Positions 1-6,835 of a stretch of DNA of 30,239 nucleotides are shown here, piece after piece (within the stretch, counting starts at the first letter, position 1; every line of letters starts with the position of its first letter). Position numbers and translations under genes: made by a program. Source of the DNA: Kocuria sp. (GTDB lineage: Bacteria; Actinomycetota; Actinomycetes; Actinomycetales; Micrococcaceae); the NCBI RefSeq assembly GCF_030530945.1, contig NZ_JAUMTZ010000001.1, positions 1 through 30,239 on the forward strand, written 5' to 3'. The notes under the pieces were generated by a model. The model saw only the letters and a program-made list of their open reading frames with translations, searched no databases and was not told where the DNA came from.

Positions 1-145
1 CAGCAGCTCGTCCACGTCGATCTCCAGCTCCGGGATCTCCTCCTCCTGGGGGGGGCGGGGGGGGGACACCCCGAAATCAAAGGGGGGGGGGGGGCCCCCA
101 AACTGACCCCACCCACCGGGCCCCCGGCCGCGGGGGGGCGCGGAC
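1..145 (-). other. Probable non-bacterial (vertebrate PPP1R14B-like) contaminant or chimeric end
   Basis: Seen: the reverse complement of bases 1-48 is an uninterrupted reading frame giving QEEEIPELEIDVDELL. From memory this is the acidic segment in the middle of the vertebrate protein phosphatase 1 inhibitor PPP1R14B (PHI-1), after ...LYDC. Just upstream on that strand (bases 49-80) comes a long C-rich tract ending in AG, which looks like a mammalian 3' splice acceptor placed directly before the GAG codons. Bases 49-145 hold long G and C runs unlike the rest of the window. Inference: a contaminating or misjoined read at a contig end. The join to bacterial DNA lies somewhere between about 80 and 191, because the stress-protein gene ending at 192 is intact. 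The alternative, a bacterial gene running off the window, would not explain the homopolymers. Confidence 0.6.
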
Positions 146-191
146 CCCAGGCGGCCCGCCCCCGCCGTCGTCTTGTCGCCGCAGCTCGGGC

Positions 192-602
192 TCAGTCGGC
201 TCGGTGTCCCGCCTTCACGCACAGCACCGGGCAGCCCGCCTCCAGCAGGAGCCGCTGCGTGGTGGGGGCCATGATGAGCTTGCCCACCGGTGTGCGCCTG
301 CGGGTGCCGATCACCAGCAGCTGGGTCTGCTCGCGGTCGGTGACCTCCAGGATGACGTCGGCGGGATCGGCGTCGTCCTCCACGGGGACGAGCTCGTAGT
401 CGAGGCCGCTCGCGTCCAGGGCGGCGCGGTCCTCGCGCAGCGCGGTCTCCGTCTCCTCGGGTTCCGCGTGGCGCGTCCAGCGCCTGTTCTGGTGGCCCTG
501 GACCACCACGAGCCCCGCGGAGCGCAGGGCGGCCTCGTCCATGGCGGCGCGCAGGGCGGCGCGGCCCGCGGGCGTGGGCAGGTATCCGACGACGATGTTC
601 AT
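192..602 (-). CDS. Universal stress protein (UspA family), single domain
   Basis: A 136-residue protein, the usual length for a one-domain Usp. It starts MNIVVGYLPTPAGRAALRAA, the typical first beta strand and helix, and ends in the family signature CPVLCVKAG. The start is the ATG at 602, preceded by GGAG. In ATP-binding Usp proteins the loop near the C-terminus reads G-2X-G-9X-G-(S/T). Here the equivalent stretch is IGTRRRTPVGKLIMAPTTQ, so the second glycine is arginine and the final G-S/T is lost. It may therefore be a UspA-type protein that does not bind ATP. It lies 46 bases downstream of an amino-acid permease gene on the same strand and is probably co-transcribed with it. Usp proteins often accompany transporters and may modulate them. 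No specific partner can be read from the sequence. Confidence 0.9.
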   Translation of the reverse strand: MNIVVGYLPTPAGRAALRAAMDEAALRSAGLVVVQGHQNRRWTRHAEPEETETALREDRAALDASGLDYELVPVEDDADPADVILEVTDREQTQLLVIGTRRRTPVGKLIMAPTTQRLLLEAGCPVLCVKAGHRAD

Positions 603-648
603 GACAACTCCGTGTGCGTGGAAGGGACGGGTGGGGTGGGGGTGGACC

Positions 649-2145
649 TCAGCGGTCCACGTCCTCCAGGTGGGCGATGTCCTCGGGGTGCTGGAACCTG
701 GTGCGGCGGCCGGTGAAGAGCCGGGCGTAGAGGAAGTTCACGAGCCACAGCACCACACCCAGGGCGATCAGCACCAGGGCGATCTGGTACTCGATGGTGT
801 CCTGCGCCCACGGACCCAGCAGGAACGCACACGTGACGGCCCCGAAGTAGGGCAGGATCCGGGGTGCGTGGAAGTACTTGTGGTCCTCCTGGGAGCGGTC
901 GCGCCGCAGGATGATCGCGGCCACGTTGACCACGGTGAACACGGCCAGCAGCAGCAGGGCAGTGGTGCCGCCCAGCGCGGAGGCGGTTCCCTTGCCCATG
1001 GCGTTGTTCACCAGCACGATCAGCACCATGCCCAGCACCGTGGTGAACACGATGGCCGTCCACGGGGTGCGCCGGCCGGGCAGGATGCGGCCCAGGAAGG
1101 CGGGCAGGACGCCCTGCTTGGCCATGCCGTAGAGCAGGCGGGACGCCATGAGCATGTTGATCAGCGCGGTGTTGGCCACGGCGAAGATGGTGAGGAACGG
1201 GTAGATGGTGTCGATGGGCACGCCCGGCGCGCCGATCTTGACCACGTCCAGCAGCGGGGTGGTGGACTCGCCGAGCTGGCCGATGGGCACGATGGCCACC
1301 GTGAACAGGGACACCAGCACGTAGATCACACCGGTCAGGCACAGTCCGATCAGCATCACGCGGGGGAAGTTGCGCGTGGGGTCCTTGGTCTCCTCGACCA
1401 TGTTCACGGAGTCCTCGAAGCCCACGAAGGAGAAGAAGGCCAGGGAGGTCACGGAGGTCAGCGCCAGGAACATGCCCTTGTCCTCGCTGGTCTCGAAGAT
1501 GACGGTGCGGCTGAAGTCCGCGTTGCCCTGGGCCGCGGCCCAGAAGCCCACCAGGATCACGATCAGCAGGCCGGTGAGCTCGATGCACGTGAGGACCACG
1601 TTCAGCTTGACGGACTCGGACACCCCGCGCAGGTTGATCAGCGCCAGCAGTGCCATGAAGCACACGGCCACAACGGTGATGCCCACGGGGCTGAGGTCCA
1701 GGTGGAAGCCCTTCGCGAAGTTCGAGGCCACCGTGCTGGACGCGGTGGCCGCGGAGGTGAGTCCCGAGCAGAGCACCGCGAACGTCACCAGGAAGGTGAG
1801 GAAGTGCAGGCCGAACGCCTTGTGGGTGTAGAGCGCGGCACCCGAGGCCCCGGGGTACTTGGTCACGAGCTCCAGGTAGGAGAACGCGGTGATGGTGGCC
1901 ACCACGAACGCCACCAGGATGGGGGCCCACGCGGCACCGCCGATCTCCCCGGCGATGTTGCCGGTCAGGGCGTACACGCCCGTGCCCAGGATGTCCCCCA
2001 CGATGAACAGCAGGAGCAGCCCGGGACCCATCACCCGCTTGAGCTCGTGGCTCTGCCCCGAGGGGTCGGTGCCTTCGCCCGCGGGTGTGGGCCCGTGGGT
2101 CTTCGCGGCGGGGGTGGCGCCGCGCGGTGTCGTGGAATCGCTCAT
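649..2145 (-). CDS. APC-superfamily amino-acid permease
   Basis: A 498-residue integral membrane protein. The start chosen is the ATG at 2145 (MSDSTTPRG), preceded by GGAGG at a good distance; a longer frame exists upstream but has no comparable ribosome site. After about 40 polar residues comes the APC transmembrane-1 motif around VMGPGLLLLFIVGDILGTGVY, followed by roughly 12 hydrophobic segments and a short charged tail (RLFTGRRTRFQHPEDIAHLEDVDR). It is expected to import amino acids through the cytoplasmic membrane by proton symport or exchange. Residues such as GFEDSVNMVEETKDPTRNFP between segments are typical of the cationic/broad-range APC group. Substrate is not readable. The universal stress gene follows 46 bases downstream, giving a two-gene unit. 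The 187 bases between this start and the terminator at 2333 presumably hold its promoter, but I see no convincing -35/-10 pair. Confidence 0.9.
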   Translation of the reverse strand: MSDSTTPRGATPAAKTHGPTPAGEGTDPSGQSHELKRVMGPGLLLLFIVGDILGTGVYALTGNIAGEIGGAAWAPILVAFVVATITAFSYLELVTKYPGASGAALYTHKAFGLHFLTFLVTFAVLCSGLTSAATASSTVASNFAKGFHLDLSPVGITVVAVCFMALLALINLRGVSESVKLNVVLTCIELTGLLIVILVGFWAAAQGNADFSRTVIFETSEDKGMFLALTSVTSLAFFSFVGFEDSVNMVEETKDPTRNFPRVMLIGLCLTGVIYVLVSLFTVAIVPIGQLGESTTPLLDVVKIGAPGVPIDTIYPFLTIFAVANTALINMLMASRLLYGMAKQGVLPAFLGRILPGRRTPWTAIVFTTVLGMVLIVLVNNAMGKGTASALGGTTALLLLAVFTVVNVAAIILRRDRSQEDHKYFHAPRILPYFGAVTCAFLLGPWAQDTIEYQIALVLIALGVVLWLVNFLYARLFTGRRTRFQHPEDIAHLEDVDR

Positions 2146-2332
2146 GTGGTCCTCCGGGGTTCGCCCTCGTGCCGTCCGGCACGGTCGTCCCCGCGGGGTG
2201 GACTGTGACTCACGGCTCATTCGTACAGGCAACTTTAAGGTATGCGCGTGCCCCCGGCGGCCACGGACGCGCAGGTCGTGGGCGTCGTCGTCCTTCCGTC
2301 CGCCGAGGACGACGCCGCCCGCACGGAATGCA

Positions 2333-2364
2333 CGCGCCCCGCACCCGGGTGGGTGCGGGGCGCG
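2333..2364 (-). terminator. Hairpin terminator of the POT transporter gene
   Basis: A perfect 14-bp inverted repeat (arms 2333-2346 and 2351-2364, starting CGCGCCCCGCACCC) with a GGGT loop, beginning 18 bases after the transporter stop on the minus strand. There is no T tract, as is usual for high-GC actinobacteria. Confidence 0.8.
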
Positions 2365-2382
2365 AGGTGATGGGAAAGAAGG

Positions 2383-3882
2383 TCAGCGGATGCCGCGCAT
2401 CAGCTTCAGGATGGGCTTGGACACCAGGAGCATCAGGATCCCGAGCACGATGGTGATCGCGCCCATGGTGCCGAAGTAGCCCACCTCGTTCTCACGGGAG
2501 TAGAACTCCGCGAGGGAGCCGGACAGCGCGGTGCCCAGCGCCACGGAGAGGTTGTAGAGCGCAACCATCTGCACCGGGAACTTCCGCGGCGCGAGCTTGG
2601 TGGCCAGTGACAGGCCCACGGGGGAGAGGAACAGCTCACCGAGGGTGGCGAAGAACAGCACCAGCACGATCCAGCCCACGAACACGGACGGGGTGTGCGC
2701 CTGCGTGATGAACAGCAGGAACGCCACGCCGATCAGCAGCAGTGCCAGCCCGAACTTCACGGGGGTGCTCGGCTGCCGGGTGCCCAGCTTGGTCCACGCG
2801 GCGGCGAAGACCATGCCCAGCAGGATGATGAAGACCGGGTTGATGGACTGCACCACGGACGGCTGGAAGTCGAGGCCGAAGACGGACAGCTTCAGGCGGG
2901 TGTCCGCGTAGATGGCCAGCACGGTGAACTGCTGCTGGAACAGCGAGAAGAATGCCGCGGTGGCAATGAACAGGGGGATGAACGCGATCACGCGGGAGTG
3001 CTCGTCCGCGGAGAGGTCCTTGTCCCGGAGCATGTTCACGAAGATCAGCACGGCCGCGACCACGACCACCAGGATCACGGCGTTCGCCAGGTTGCCAGGG
3101 TTCAGGACGCCGGTGAGCAGCAGGACCAGGACCACCACCAGGAAGGCCACCGCGATCCCGATCCACTTGCCGTACTGCGAGCGCGGGAGCCGGTTCGCCA
3201 CGGTGTGGACGGAGGCGGGCAGGCCCTTGCGGGTGAGCAGGTACTGCACCAGGCCGAGGGCCATGAAGACGGCCGCGATCCCGAAGCCGGCGTGGAAGCC
3301 CCACGTGCCCCACGCGAAGCTCGTGAGCAGCGGGCCGAAGAGCGCGCCGATGTTCACGCCCATGTAGTAGATGGAGAAGCCGGCGTCGCGGCGGGGGTCC
3401 TCACGGTCGTAGAGGGTGCCCACGAGGCTCACGCAGGTGGTCTTCAGGCCGCCGGAGCCCACGGCGATGCACAGCAGGCCGATGGTCAGGCCGGCCACGC
3501 CCGGGATGAACGCCAGGGCGATGTGGCCGAACATGATGAGCACGGCCGATGCGAGCATGGTGCGCTCGGAGCCGAGCAGCCGGTCCGCCACCCAGCCGCC
3601 CAGGATGGAGCACAGGTACACGGTGCCGCCGTAGGCGCCCACGATGCCCGCGGCCACACCCTCGTCGATGCCCAGACCACCCTGCGTGGCGGGGTAGTAC
3701 ATGTAGTACAGGACCAGGGCCTGCATGCCGTAGAACGAGAAGCGCTCCCACATCTCCACGGAGAAGAGGTTGGCGAGCATCCCGGGCTGGCCGAAAAAGT
3801 TCCTGCGACCCGTGGGGTTGTGCGGGTCTGCTGCTGTGGGGGCGCCGCCGGTGGGCGCGCCGTCCGGTGTGTGGTGACTCAT
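2383..3882 (-). CDS. POT/PTR-family proton-dependent oligopeptide transporter
   Basis: A 499-residue membrane protein of normal POT length. The proton-coupling E-x-x-E-R motif is visible as EMWERFSFYG in the first transmembrane segment (about residues 43-52), followed by YYMYYPATQGGLG. The central GAYGGTVYLCSILGGWVADRLLG segment is the second family signature, and SIYYMGVNIGALFGPLL matches the conserved fifth segment. About 14 hydrophobic segments can be counted. It should import di- and tripeptides with protons at the cytoplasmic membrane. The ATG at 3882 has only a weak GGTGAG just before it; nearby upstream ATGs are in other frames. It is flanked by terminators on both sides, so it is a single-gene transcript. 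Closest named relatives would be DtpT-like transporters; peptide specificity is inferred from the family only. Confidence 0.93.
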   Translation of the reverse strand: MSHHTPDGAPTGGAPTAADPHNPTGRRNFFGQPGMLANLFSVEMWERFSFYGMQALVLYYMYYPATQGGLGIDEGVAAGIVGAYGGTVYLCSILGGWVADRLLGSERTMLASAVLIMFGHIALAFIPGVAGLTIGLLCIAVGSGGLKTTCVSLVGTLYDREDPRRDAGFSIYYMGVNIGALFGPLLTSFAWGTWGFHAGFGIAAVFMALGLVQYLLTRKGLPASVHTVANRLPRSQYGKWIGIAVAFLVVVLVLLLTGVLNPGNLANAVILVVVVAAVLIFVNMLRDKDLSADEHSRVIAFIPLFIATAAFFSLFQQQFTVLAIYADTRLKLSVFGLDFQPSVVQSINPVFIILLGMVFAAAWTKLGTRQPSTPVKFGLALLLIGVAFLLFITQAHTPSVFVGWIVLVLFFATLGELFLSPVGLSLATKLAPRKFPVQMVALYNLSVALGTALSGSLAEFYSRENEVGYFGTMGAITIVLGILMLLVSKPILKLMRGIR

Positions 3883-3937
3883 AACTCACCATGATGCACC
3901 CGCGCGGGCCGTGCTCCGGCCTCCGACCCACCACCAC

Positions 3938-3976
3938 GCCGCCCCCGGGCCCTCGTGGGAGGGTTCCGGGGGCGGC
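3938..3976 (-). terminator. Hairpin terminator of the aldo/keto reductase gene
   Basis: An 11-bp perfect stem (3938-3948 with 3966-3976, GCCGCCCCCGG) continues through a small bulge into a further CCCTC/GAGGG stem around a GTGG loop. It starts 25 bases beyond the reductase stop at 4001 on the minus strand and isolates the POT gene that follows. Confidence 0.7.
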
Positions 3977-4000
3977 GGTGGCTCGCGCGGGGTGCGGGAC

Positions 4001-4831
4001 TCAGTCGTTGAAGTCGGCGGGGTCGGGGCCGATCCGGCCGTCGTCGCGGGTCAGGGCGTCGATCCGGGCGACCTCCTCCTGGCTCAGGGTGAGGTCCTGG
4101 GCGTCCCAGTTCTCCTGGATCCGCTCCGGGGTCACGGACTTGGGGAACACCACGTTGCCGATGGCCAGGTGCCACGCGATGACCACCTGCGCGGGGGTGG
4201 CCCCGTGGGCCCGGGCGATCTCCTGGACGGTGGCGTCCTGCAGGTCCGCCTTGCCCTGGCCCAGCGGCGACCATGCCTCGGTGACGATGCCGTGCCGGGC
4301 GTCGATCTCCCGCATGGCCCGCTGGTTGAAGTAGGGGTGCAGCTCGATCTGGTGGGCGGCGGGGACCACACCGGTGTCCAGGACGTCCTGCAGGGCCTTC
4401 TCCGTGAAGTTGGAGACGCCGATGGAGCGCGCCTTGCCGGAGGCCTTGATCTCCTGGAACGCCTTCCAGGTGTCCAGGTACTTGCCCTTCTCCGGCTGGG
4501 ACCAGTGGATGAGGTAGAGGTCCACGTAGTCCAGGCCCAGCCGCTCCAGGGACTTGTCCACGGCCTCGAGCGTGGACTCGTAGCCCTGGTCCTCGTTCCA
4601 CAGCTTGGTGGTGACGAACAGCTCTTCGCGGGGGATGCCGCTGTTGGCGATCGCACGGCCCACACCCTCCTCGTTGCCGTAGATCTTGGCGGTGTCGATG
4701 TGGCGGTAGCCGATCTGCAGGGCCTTTGCCACCACGTCCTCGGCGACGTCCGCGTCCACCTGCCACACGCCGAATCCGAGCTGGGGGATGGTGTTGCCGT
4801 CGTTGAGCTTCAGGGTCTGGTTCCGGGCCAT
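4001..4831 (-). CDS. Aldo/keto reductase (2,5-diketo-D-gluconate reductase-like)
   Basis: A 276-residue soluble NADPH-dependent carbonyl reductase, normal for the AKR5 type. The ATG at 4831 (MARNQTLKLNDGN) is chosen because AAAGGA stands nine bases upstream. The full catalytic tetrad is present: Asp46 and Tyr51 (HIDTAKIYGNEEGVG), Lys76 (FVTTKLWN) and His109 (LYLIHWSQP). The nicotinamide and phosphate-binding parts are recognisable as IGVSNF, IELHPYFNQ and FPKSVTPERIQEN, where the K-S-x-x-x-x-R pattern indicates NADPH preference in this family. Substrate cannot be deduced; bacterial relatives reduce a wide range of aldehydes, methylglyoxal and diketo sugars. It is a single gene with its own terminator, divergent from the small membrane gene at 4975. 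Confidence 0.93.
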   Translation of the reverse strand: MARNQTLKLNDGNTIPQLGFGVWQVDADVAEDVVAKALQIGYRHIDTAKIYGNEEGVGRAIANSGIPREELFVTTKLWNEDQGYESTLEAVDKSLERLGLDYVDLYLIHWSQPEKGKYLDTWKAFQEIKASGKARSIGVSNFTEKALQDVLDTGVVPAAHQIELHPYFNQRAMREIDARHGIVTEAWSPLGQGKADLQDATVQEIARAHGATPAQVVIAWHLAIGNVVFPKSVTPERIQENWDAQDLTLSQEEVARIDALTRDDGRIGPDPADFND

Positions 4832-4957
4832 GGGAGTGTGTCCTTTCGTGGGCGACTGGGATCCAGTCAACTGCGCCGGAGCGGGCCTGACAAGCCGTTA
4901 AGTTCTGGGTGAAGTGCCAGGCCCCGGGCTCACCCCGGGGGTGGTGCACCCCGGAAA

Positions 4958-4977
4958 CATGATGAAATGGGATCATG
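4958..4977 (+). repeat. Inverted repeat covering the start codon of the 4975 gene
   Basis: CATGAT (4958-4963) and ATCATG (4972-4977) form a perfect 6-bp inverted repeat with an 8-base spacer. The right arm contains the ATG at 4975. It could be an operator in a leaderless promoter (TGAAAT at 4963-4968 is a possible -10) or an RNA hairpin hiding the start. Chance occurrence cannot be excluded. Confidence 0.3.
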
Positions 4978-5364
4978 CAGTTCAACTTCCGGCGCGCCAA
5001 GACCCCCGCGTACCTCACCTCGCTCGCGCTCGTGGTGCTCGGGCTGCTCTTCGCCGTGGCCTCCGTATCGGTGCTGGCGTGGCTGCTCACCATCCTGGGC
5101 ATCGCCCTGAACGTGATGGCGGTGAGCATCACCGGCATCGACGACTCGCCGTCCCGCGCCCGCGGCACCGGCACACGCGTGGTCACCGAGCCCGCCGTGG
5201 AGTCGGTCGACGAGCCCGAGGCGCAGACCGACCAGCACGACGCCGTCCCGCCGGCCGGTGCGTCCCGCGGCGGCTCCTCCGCGCTGCGCGCCTCCGGGGC
5301 CCGCGCCACCGTCCCCCGTCCCGCCCGCGGGGCCGCCTCTGAGCGGGAGCACCCGGCGCTCTAG
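4975..5364 (+). CDS. Small membrane protein of unknown function
   Basis: A 129-residue protein that I do not recognise. Residues 1-10 (MQFNFRRAKT) are basic, then about residues 13-53 form two hydrophobic segments split only by a short turn (YLTSLALVVLGLLFAVASV and LAWLLTILGIALNVMAVSI). The remaining ~75 residues are hydrophilic, proline- and alanine-rich, with an acidic patch (ESVDEPEAQTDQHD) and then a basic stretch rich in arginine. Expected topology is two membrane helices with a disordered tail. The start ATG at 4975 lacks a good ribosome site, so a leaderless transcript is possible. It reads away from the aldo/keto reductase. Codon use matches the neighbours, which supports a genuine gene. 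Confidence 0.72.
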   Translation: MQFNFRRAKTPAYLTSLALVVLGLLFAVASVSVLAWLLTILGIALNVMAVSITGIDDSPSRARGTGTRVVTEPAVESVDEPEAQTDQHDAVPPAGASRGGSSALRASGARATVPRPARGAASEREHPAL

Positions 5365-5377
5365 GTTCGTGCTCCCG
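5344..5377. terminator. Possible bidirectional hairpin between convergent genes
   Basis: CGGGAGCAC (5344-5352) is mirrored by GTGCTCCCG (5369-5377) across a 16-base loop containing the stop codon of the 4975 gene. The nine-base stem sits between convergent genes. The long loop makes this a moderate candidate only. Confidence 0.35.
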
Positions 5378-5458
5378 GTTCTGCACGGGCCGTCCCGCGC
5401 GAGCCACCGTCTGCCGGACGAGCGCTCACTGGCCCGCGACCACCCGGCCGGTACGCCC

Positions 5459-6145
5459 TCAGTTCATCGCGGCGGCGCGGTAGATCCGCTGCACCTTCTC
5501 CTCGTCCAGTCGGGTCTCGACGGTGACCGTGGCCTCCGGGTCCGAGCGCAGGTAGCGCACGGGTCCGTGCACTCCCACTTCCAGCTTCTCCGCATCGGCG
5601 ACCCGGTACACGGTATCCACGTACCCGGTGAACGCGGGCCCCTGGGTGGGGTTGACCCGCAGGGTGAGGTGGGCGGTCACGGTGTCCGAGACACCGTTCT
5701 CGTCGAACGGCGACTCCACCTCCAGCTCGCGCACGATCCCCACCCCGTGGCCGACGACCCCGGGCAGCCGGGCGGCCAGGTGACCCTGGGCCTTCGCGAA
5801 GGAGCGGCGCAGCACGGACACCCAGGACACGGCGGCGAGCACCAGCACCACGGCGATGACCCCCAGCCACAGCCCCTGGTGCGTGTCCGACCACCGCAGC
5901 GCGCTCAGCACCACCACCACGGCGGTCACCACCGGGATGACCAGCAGCAGGGAGGCGGTCAGTCGCTCCGCGAGCGTGGGCTTCGCGGCCGCGGCCGTTC
6001 CCGCGGCACCCTCGGCGGTCCCGCTCCCCGCCCCGCCTTTCCCTGCGGAGGGCGACGGCGCCCGCCCCAGCTGGCGCATGGCGGCGGCGTCGAACCCCCG
6101 GTCGTCGACGGTCACGGGTGCTGGCCAGGTGGCGAGGGAGTCCAT
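5459..6145 (-). CDS. Membrane protein of unknown function
   Basis: A 228-residue protein from the ATG at 6145 (MDSLATWPAPVTVDDRG); a longer frame would run into the MarR promoter and is less likely. The first ~55 residues are soluble with a low-complexity Gly/Ala/Ser stretch (SPSAGKGGAGSGTAEGAAGTAAAA). Two hydrophobic segments follow (about ASLLLVIPVVTAVVVVLSAL and GLWLGVIAVVLVLAAVSWVSVL). The C-terminal ~120 residues look like an exposed mixed alpha/beta domain (RELEVESPFDENGVSDTVTAHLTLRVNPTQGPAFTGYVDTVYRVAD). I do not recognise the family and assign no function. It is transcribed away from the MarR gene at 6239, so the two may share a control region at 6146-6238. Confidence 0.75.
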   Translation of the reverse strand: MDSLATWPAPVTVDDRGFDAAAMRQLGRAPSPSAGKGGAGSGTAEGAAGTAAAAKPTLAERLTASLLLVIPVVTAVVVVLSALRWSDTHQGLWLGVIAVVLVLAAVSWVSVLRRSFAKAQGHLAARLPGVVGHGVGIVRELEVESPFDENGVSDTVTAHLTLRVNPTQGPAFTGYVDTVYRVADAEKLEVGVHGPVRYLRSDPEATVTVETRLDEEKVQRIYRAAAMN

Positions 6146-6202
6146 GGCCCCATTATGGGCCAGGTCGGTGGCCCGGCAGCCGGCGGTGAGTCCGAGAAAC
6201 AT

Positions 6203-6231
6203 TTGCCGTGTCAATATATGCTCACTACACT
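6203..6231 (+). promoter_or_regulatory. Promoter of the marR gene with a palindromic operator in the spacer
   Basis: TTGCCG (6203-6208) and TACACT (6226-6231) are separated by exactly 17 bases. The ATG begins seven bases after the -10, so the transcript should be leaderless or nearly so. An imperfect palindrome, GTGTCAATATATGCTCAC (6208-6225, six of nine pairs matching), fills the spacer. This is the size and AT-rich centre expected of a MarR dimer site, and would allow autorepression by blocking RNA polymerase. Sequence-based inference. Confidence 0.55.
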
Positions 6232-6238
6232 CGGGGGC

Positions 6239-6739
6239 ATGAGTGAGACGAAGTGGCTGTCCCAGGACGAGCGGGAGGCGTGGCTCGCCCTCGTGTCCAT
6301 CATGTTCCGGCTGCCGGGCTCCGTGGAGGGCCAGCTGCGCAGCGAGGAAAACATGTCACTGGCGGAATATCTGGTGCTCGCCATGCTGTCCGAGGCGCCG
6401 GACCACCGGCACAAGATGTCCGCCCTGGCCACGGCCACGAACACGTCCCAGTCCCGGCTGTCGCGCATCGTGGCGCGCATGGAAAAGGACGGGCTCGTCA
6501 CCCGCGAGGGGCGGCAGGACGACCGCCGCGTGGTGGTTGCGGAGATCACCGAGGCCGGTCTGGAGCGCATCCGGGAGGCCGCACCGGCCCACGTGCGACA
6601 CGTCCGCGAGATCGTCTTCGACCGGCTCTCCCCCGAGCAGGTGGGGCAGCTCGCGGACATCGGCCGGGCGCTCAACTGCGGTTCCAACGCCCGCGGCGCA
6701 ATGGGCCTGGAGTGCGGGAGCACCGGCCCCGCAGCGTGA
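6239..6739 (+). CDS. MarR-family transcriptional regulator
   Basis: A 166-residue winged helix-turn-helix protein. The N-terminal helices (about residues 8-50) form the dimer interface. HKMSALATATNTSQSRLSRIVARMEKDGLVTRE (58-90) is the helix-turn-helix, with the recognition helix near 70-81. GRQDDRRVVVAEIT (91-104) is the wing carrying the family-typical D-x-R pair. The last ~50 residues form a further helix and a short glycine-rich tail. MarR proteins are usually repressors released by phenolic or oxidising ligands. The ATG at 6239 has no ribosome site but lies seven bases after a promoter -10, consistent with leaderless translation. Targets are probably itself and perhaps the divergent membrane gene at 5459-6145. 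No efflux gene adjoins it directly on the same strand. Confidence 0.92.
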   Translation: MSETKWLSQDEREAWLALVSIMFRLPGSVEGQLRSEENMSLAEYLVLAMLSEAPDHRHKMSALATATNTSQSRLSRIVARMEKDGLVTREGRQDDRRVVVAEITEAGLERIREAAPAHVRHVREIVFDRLSPEQVGQLADIGRALNCGSNARGAMGLECGSTGPAA

Positions 6740-6777
6740 GGGGCCCCGCGAAGGCCCGTCGGGCGGCGTCGTCAGGG

Positions 6778-6829
6778 CGGGAGCCGGGGTGCACCCCCCC
6801 CACGGAGCCCCGGCCGGGTTCTGCTCCCG
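6778..6829. terminator. Possible terminator between convergent genes
   Basis: CGGGAGC (6778-6784) pairs with GCTCCCG (6823-6829), and CGGGG (6785-6789) with CCCCG (6808-6812). The unpaired portions are long, so this is a weak candidate for a shared terminator of the MarR and permease genes. Confidence 0.3.
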
Positions 6830-6835
6830 GACCGC

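Noticed and set aside
1..48. Partial bacterial gene running off the left edge on the minus strand
   Set aside because: The residues match a vertebrate protein better than any bacterial family I know, and the frame ends at a splice-acceptor-like AG after a C-rich tract.
541..2208. Long plus-strand open frame opposite the APC permease
   Set aside because: Its translation is low-complexity Gln/His/Gly/Arg-rich, as expected for the antisense of a GC-rich membrane-protein gene. The minus strand encodes a complete permease. Similar long antisense frames over the POT, ABC exporter, amylosucrase and nadB genes were rejected for the same reason.
2226..2245. Metal-regulator (DtxR/IdeR-like) site before the APC permease
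   Set aside because: AGGCAACTTTAAGGTATGC shows scattered similarity to such sites but no proper 19-bp palindrome.
4920..4954. Hairpin CCCCGGG...CCCCGGGG between divergent genes as a terminator
   Set aside because: It lies upstream of both divergent genes, where no transcript is expected to end, and such GC-only palindromes are common by chance at this base composition.
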